Shown: positions 61,419 through 64,000 of the stretch, in pieces | How the letters are laid out: the number at the start of each line of letters is the position of its first letter | Numbering within the stretch: position 1 is the stretch's first letter | Source: Callipepla californica brunnescens | Taxonomy: Eukaryota > Chordata > Aves > Galliformes > Odontophoridae | Direction of reading: 5' to 3' | Assembly (NCBI GenBank): GCA_023055505.1 | Contig: JALIRH010000004.1 | Location: 11,031,368-11,095,367, forward strand | DNA: 64,000 nucleotides | Program-made: the position numbers and the translations under genes | Notes under the pieces: model-generated | Told to the model about the DNA's origin: nothing | Database searches by the model: none | The model's input: only the letters and a program-made list of their open reading frames with translations

Positions 61419-62063
61419 ATTAATACTGAGAATTTCGGGAACAGGTTAGAAGAAAGATCACTGGCAATTACTCTGTGCATTACGTGAATAGTTTTTAATT
61501 GTATACGAGGAAATATGCCTACTTAAGTATTAGATTATAAAAATAATGTCCCTGGAAAAATGTATACATCCCTGCAACATGCAGTTATAAAATGTTTTGA
61601 AGAAAGGATGTAACAAGGATTTATTTATAATTCTTGTGTGCCACAGGGGCATGCTTTCAGTTGATTTAGTAACATGGCTGATAATGTTACAGGTGTACTG
61701 AAAATTCAGTGTATTTCACTGGATCAGTCAGACTTAATTGCTCTTTGTAAGTGACAAAACAAAATGGAGTTGCTTTCATTAAAAAACATCTGCTTCTGCT
61801 GCCTTTTTCTTTGCAAAAACTTCTCATAAAGAACCAAGGACTGATTAAGCAAACAATATTTCTCAGAAGACAATACTTCTAGCTAAGAAAGTCTTGTCTT
61901 ACACAGTTAGGTAGCTTAGTGTTGTAAGTACAAGAAATTATAAATATGCAGCATCGAACTGAAGGATAGACAGAAAAATTTTCTCCAGAGATTAGGGAAG
62001 AACTACAAAAGTAATGACTTCCTGTTCATTATAACATCAGCAGAAATAAATAAAAGTAAATAT

Positions 62064-62076
62064 AGAGAGAGAGAGA
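62064..62076. repeat. (AG)n microsatellite
   Basis: Six AG units in an A-rich context. Confidence 0.9.
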
Positions 62077-62216
62077 ATCTAAGAGGCTAATACAGATAAC
62101 CAAGCTGCATGTGCAGATGGTTACTGCTTGTGAGACGTCTGGTAAAACACAACCAGCTCCCATAACTGTGGCTGGATAGTGTCTTGATCCTTTTTCTTTT
62201 TACCTTGTACTGTACT

Positions 62217-62269
62217 CAGAATAAGATCTTCAAAAAATCTGTTCAATTAAATACATGGATCTTATTCTG
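62217..62269. repeat. Inverted repeat with 12-bp perfect arms
   Basis: cagaataagatc (62217-62228) and gatcttattctg (62258-62269) are exact reverse complements with a 29-nt loop; two T-G wobble pairs could extend the stem inwards in RNA. Confidence 0.95.
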
Positions 62270-62567
62270 CAGCTTAAGAGGGTCTATTTTTCAATTGATA
62301 GTGATTAGGTATCAGGCATAATTGCTGAACAGGATGACAGATGGTTCTGAGAAATCCTGAATAAATTTTGGAACAAATTTTGAGTCGGCATCACTATTCC
62401 AAAATACAGCTGCTGTTTTCACTAAATCACATATAACGTAGTCATGGTTCATAGAATGTCAGGTTATAAGGTTAATTGCTGATGTTCAAGTGGCATAAGC
62501 CAAAGTGCTCAACTGTTAAATCAAACAAACTCTTATATGGTGCAGAGATTCAGGCACAGATTAATTT

Positions 62568-62592
62568 AAAAACAAACAAACAAAAAAACAAA
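62568..62592. repeat. (AAAC)n simple repeat
   Basis: Several AAAC units with small A insertions. A similar AAAC run occurs at 55393-55410. Confidence 0.85.
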
Positions 62593-64000
62593 CTACCGTC
62601 TTTGCTTTGTTTTTTTGCTTTCTGTTTTTGGTTGGTTGGTTTTCCTTTTGTTTTTGAGATTTATCTGAGGAAAGGAGGAGCTTAATGGAGGCTATACATT
62701 CTCTTTCACACAAACTGTCAAAAAATGCTAGCAACAGTTTGACTTTCCTCTGTTGCAGCTACAAACAGTTCAGGACACGTACAACGATAGGATTGCAACA
62801 CAGAAAATTCTAATTAGATAAAGCAAATTGAAACAAACAAGAAAAATCATCTTGAGCATAACCAAACACTGGAGCAGGGTCCCACAAAGGTTGGGGATTT
62901 TCCACGTTTGGGAACACTCAGAACTCAGTTAAGGCTCTAAGGAGCTAGCTCTGGTTAGACATGCTGCCTATAGAAGCTGATCTAGATGACTTCTTGAGAC
63001 TTTTTTCCAATTTAATTACTGTATCAACCTATGAAAATGAAAAGAAATTCAATAGGTCAGGAATTATTAAATTAATTAAACCTGGTTTGCTACAGATTAC
63101 AACTTCAGGTTGGCAGCCTGCTTCATTTCTAGCATTTTCCAAAATGCTCTGTGGCAAAATGAAAAAGAAAGACAGCAAAATAACACTTGTAAACTCTATT
63201 TTTTTCCAGTAAAGCAGACCAAAGAGAGCAGAGACAAAATGAGACAAAGGCAGAGAGAACATGAAAAGGGGCGATGGTCCTACAGCTGCGACAAAGAACA
63301 ACAAAGGAAGTGTTAAGGACGTGAGAAAACTTAAGATGGCAAGTAAGGGAAGCTGGGAAGTTAAGATGTTGCGTGTGCTGAGAGAATATGCAAGGATAAA
63401 ATCTGAAATCAATCACAACAGTAAAAATGTACACCATGTCGTAACATAAATAGTCCTGAAATACTTGTGAGAGATGTGCTGTGCACAGTCCTTGTTCACA
63501 CAGATAGGCAGACAGGCAGACTGGAGAGATCTCCTATTTGAAACACTTCACTTTGGAGGTATTAAGTGGGCCTGCATTACACATGACACTTTCCCTGAAC
63601 CTGCTCTCTACAGAAGCCTCTACGTGAATCCCCTAATACTTGATTTCTTAAGGGTCCTTTTCTATCCATATAGCTATCAAGCCTTTCCTAATAAATAATC
63701 TCAGCAGATTTTTTCCTGCAGGTTAGTCCTGTCCTACCTATTCCCATTAGGCAGGGAAAATAATTGAATGATTTTCTTATTGTTTAGAAGAGTATCATTG
63801 CAGCTGCAATTGCATGACATTAGTTTAGGCCCCTACAGGTGAACTACATGTCAAACATTCCGTTGCTCAATGGATAGTTAGCCAAATGAGTCACTGGAAC
63901 CACATATAGATGGTTATATTAGCATAAGCACTGTCACTCAACCATAGTGATTTCCTCTCTCTACCATAGAAGCTTGGTATCTAACTCATATATAAGGAAG

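Larger units (their letters stand above)
46600..64000. other. Intergenic or antisense-transcribed region, no identified protein gene
   Basis: I recognise no known protein, RNA gene or CR1 body here. The + strand is A- and C-rich, the reverse of the PPP6R3 side, suggesting minus-strand transcription. Candidate minus exons, conserved-looking AT-rich blocks and simple repeats are listed separately. No galanin peptide (GWTLNSAGYLLGP) or tesmin CXC motif was found by eye in any frame. Confidence 0.55.

Overview
This window looks like a bird nuclear genome, probably galliform, though the species is inference. The signs are a compact, intron-rich vertebrate gene, decayed CR1 LINE fragments (the characteristic avian/reptilian interspersed repeat), no Alu- or L1-like sequence, and no sign of operons. 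All introns recognised in the main gene follow the GT-AG rule.

The one gene I can identify with certainty is PPP6R3 (SAPS3), a regulatory subunit of protein phosphatase 6, on the + strand. Its entire coding sequence is here: 22 coding exons from the ATG at 11889 to the TGA at 40725-40727. Joined, they give 2622 coding bases including the stop, or 873 residues, the same length I recall for the human canonical protein. Every exon junction keeps the frame. The first 11.9 kb is intron or 5' non-coding gene body; the promoter and 5' non-coding exons are upstream of the window. The 3'UTR starts at 40728 and probably ends just after the AATAAA at 42202-42207.

The best candidate novelty inside the gene is an unannotated-looking cassette exon at 19144-19275. 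It is 132 nt and phase 0 on both sides, with a good branch point, polypyrimidine tract and donor. It would insert 44 residues into the SAPS helical region after residue 376.

From 42.2 to about 46.5 kb the + strand stays T- and G-rich, as expected for sense read-through or a longer 3'UTR. From about 47 kb to the end the bias appears to reverse to A- and C-rich. Several splice-site-bounded open stretches also sit on the minus strand there (for example 59651-59833 and 50249-50390). Together these suggest an antisense, convergent transcription unit whose product I do not recognise. In mammals galanin (GAL) and TESMIN follow PPP6R3. I found no galanin peptide in this window, so GAL, if retained, probably lies beyond 64 kb, and this stretch would be where its distal regulatory elements are expected.

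Repeats are sparse: two substantial CR1 fragments (9960-10690 and 40105-40570), two short CR1 tails, several homopolymers (notably C23 at 58191-58213 and G12 at 30129-30140) and a few near-perfect inverted repeats. I found no rRNA, tRNA, CRISPR array, retrovirus or bacterial-type feature.
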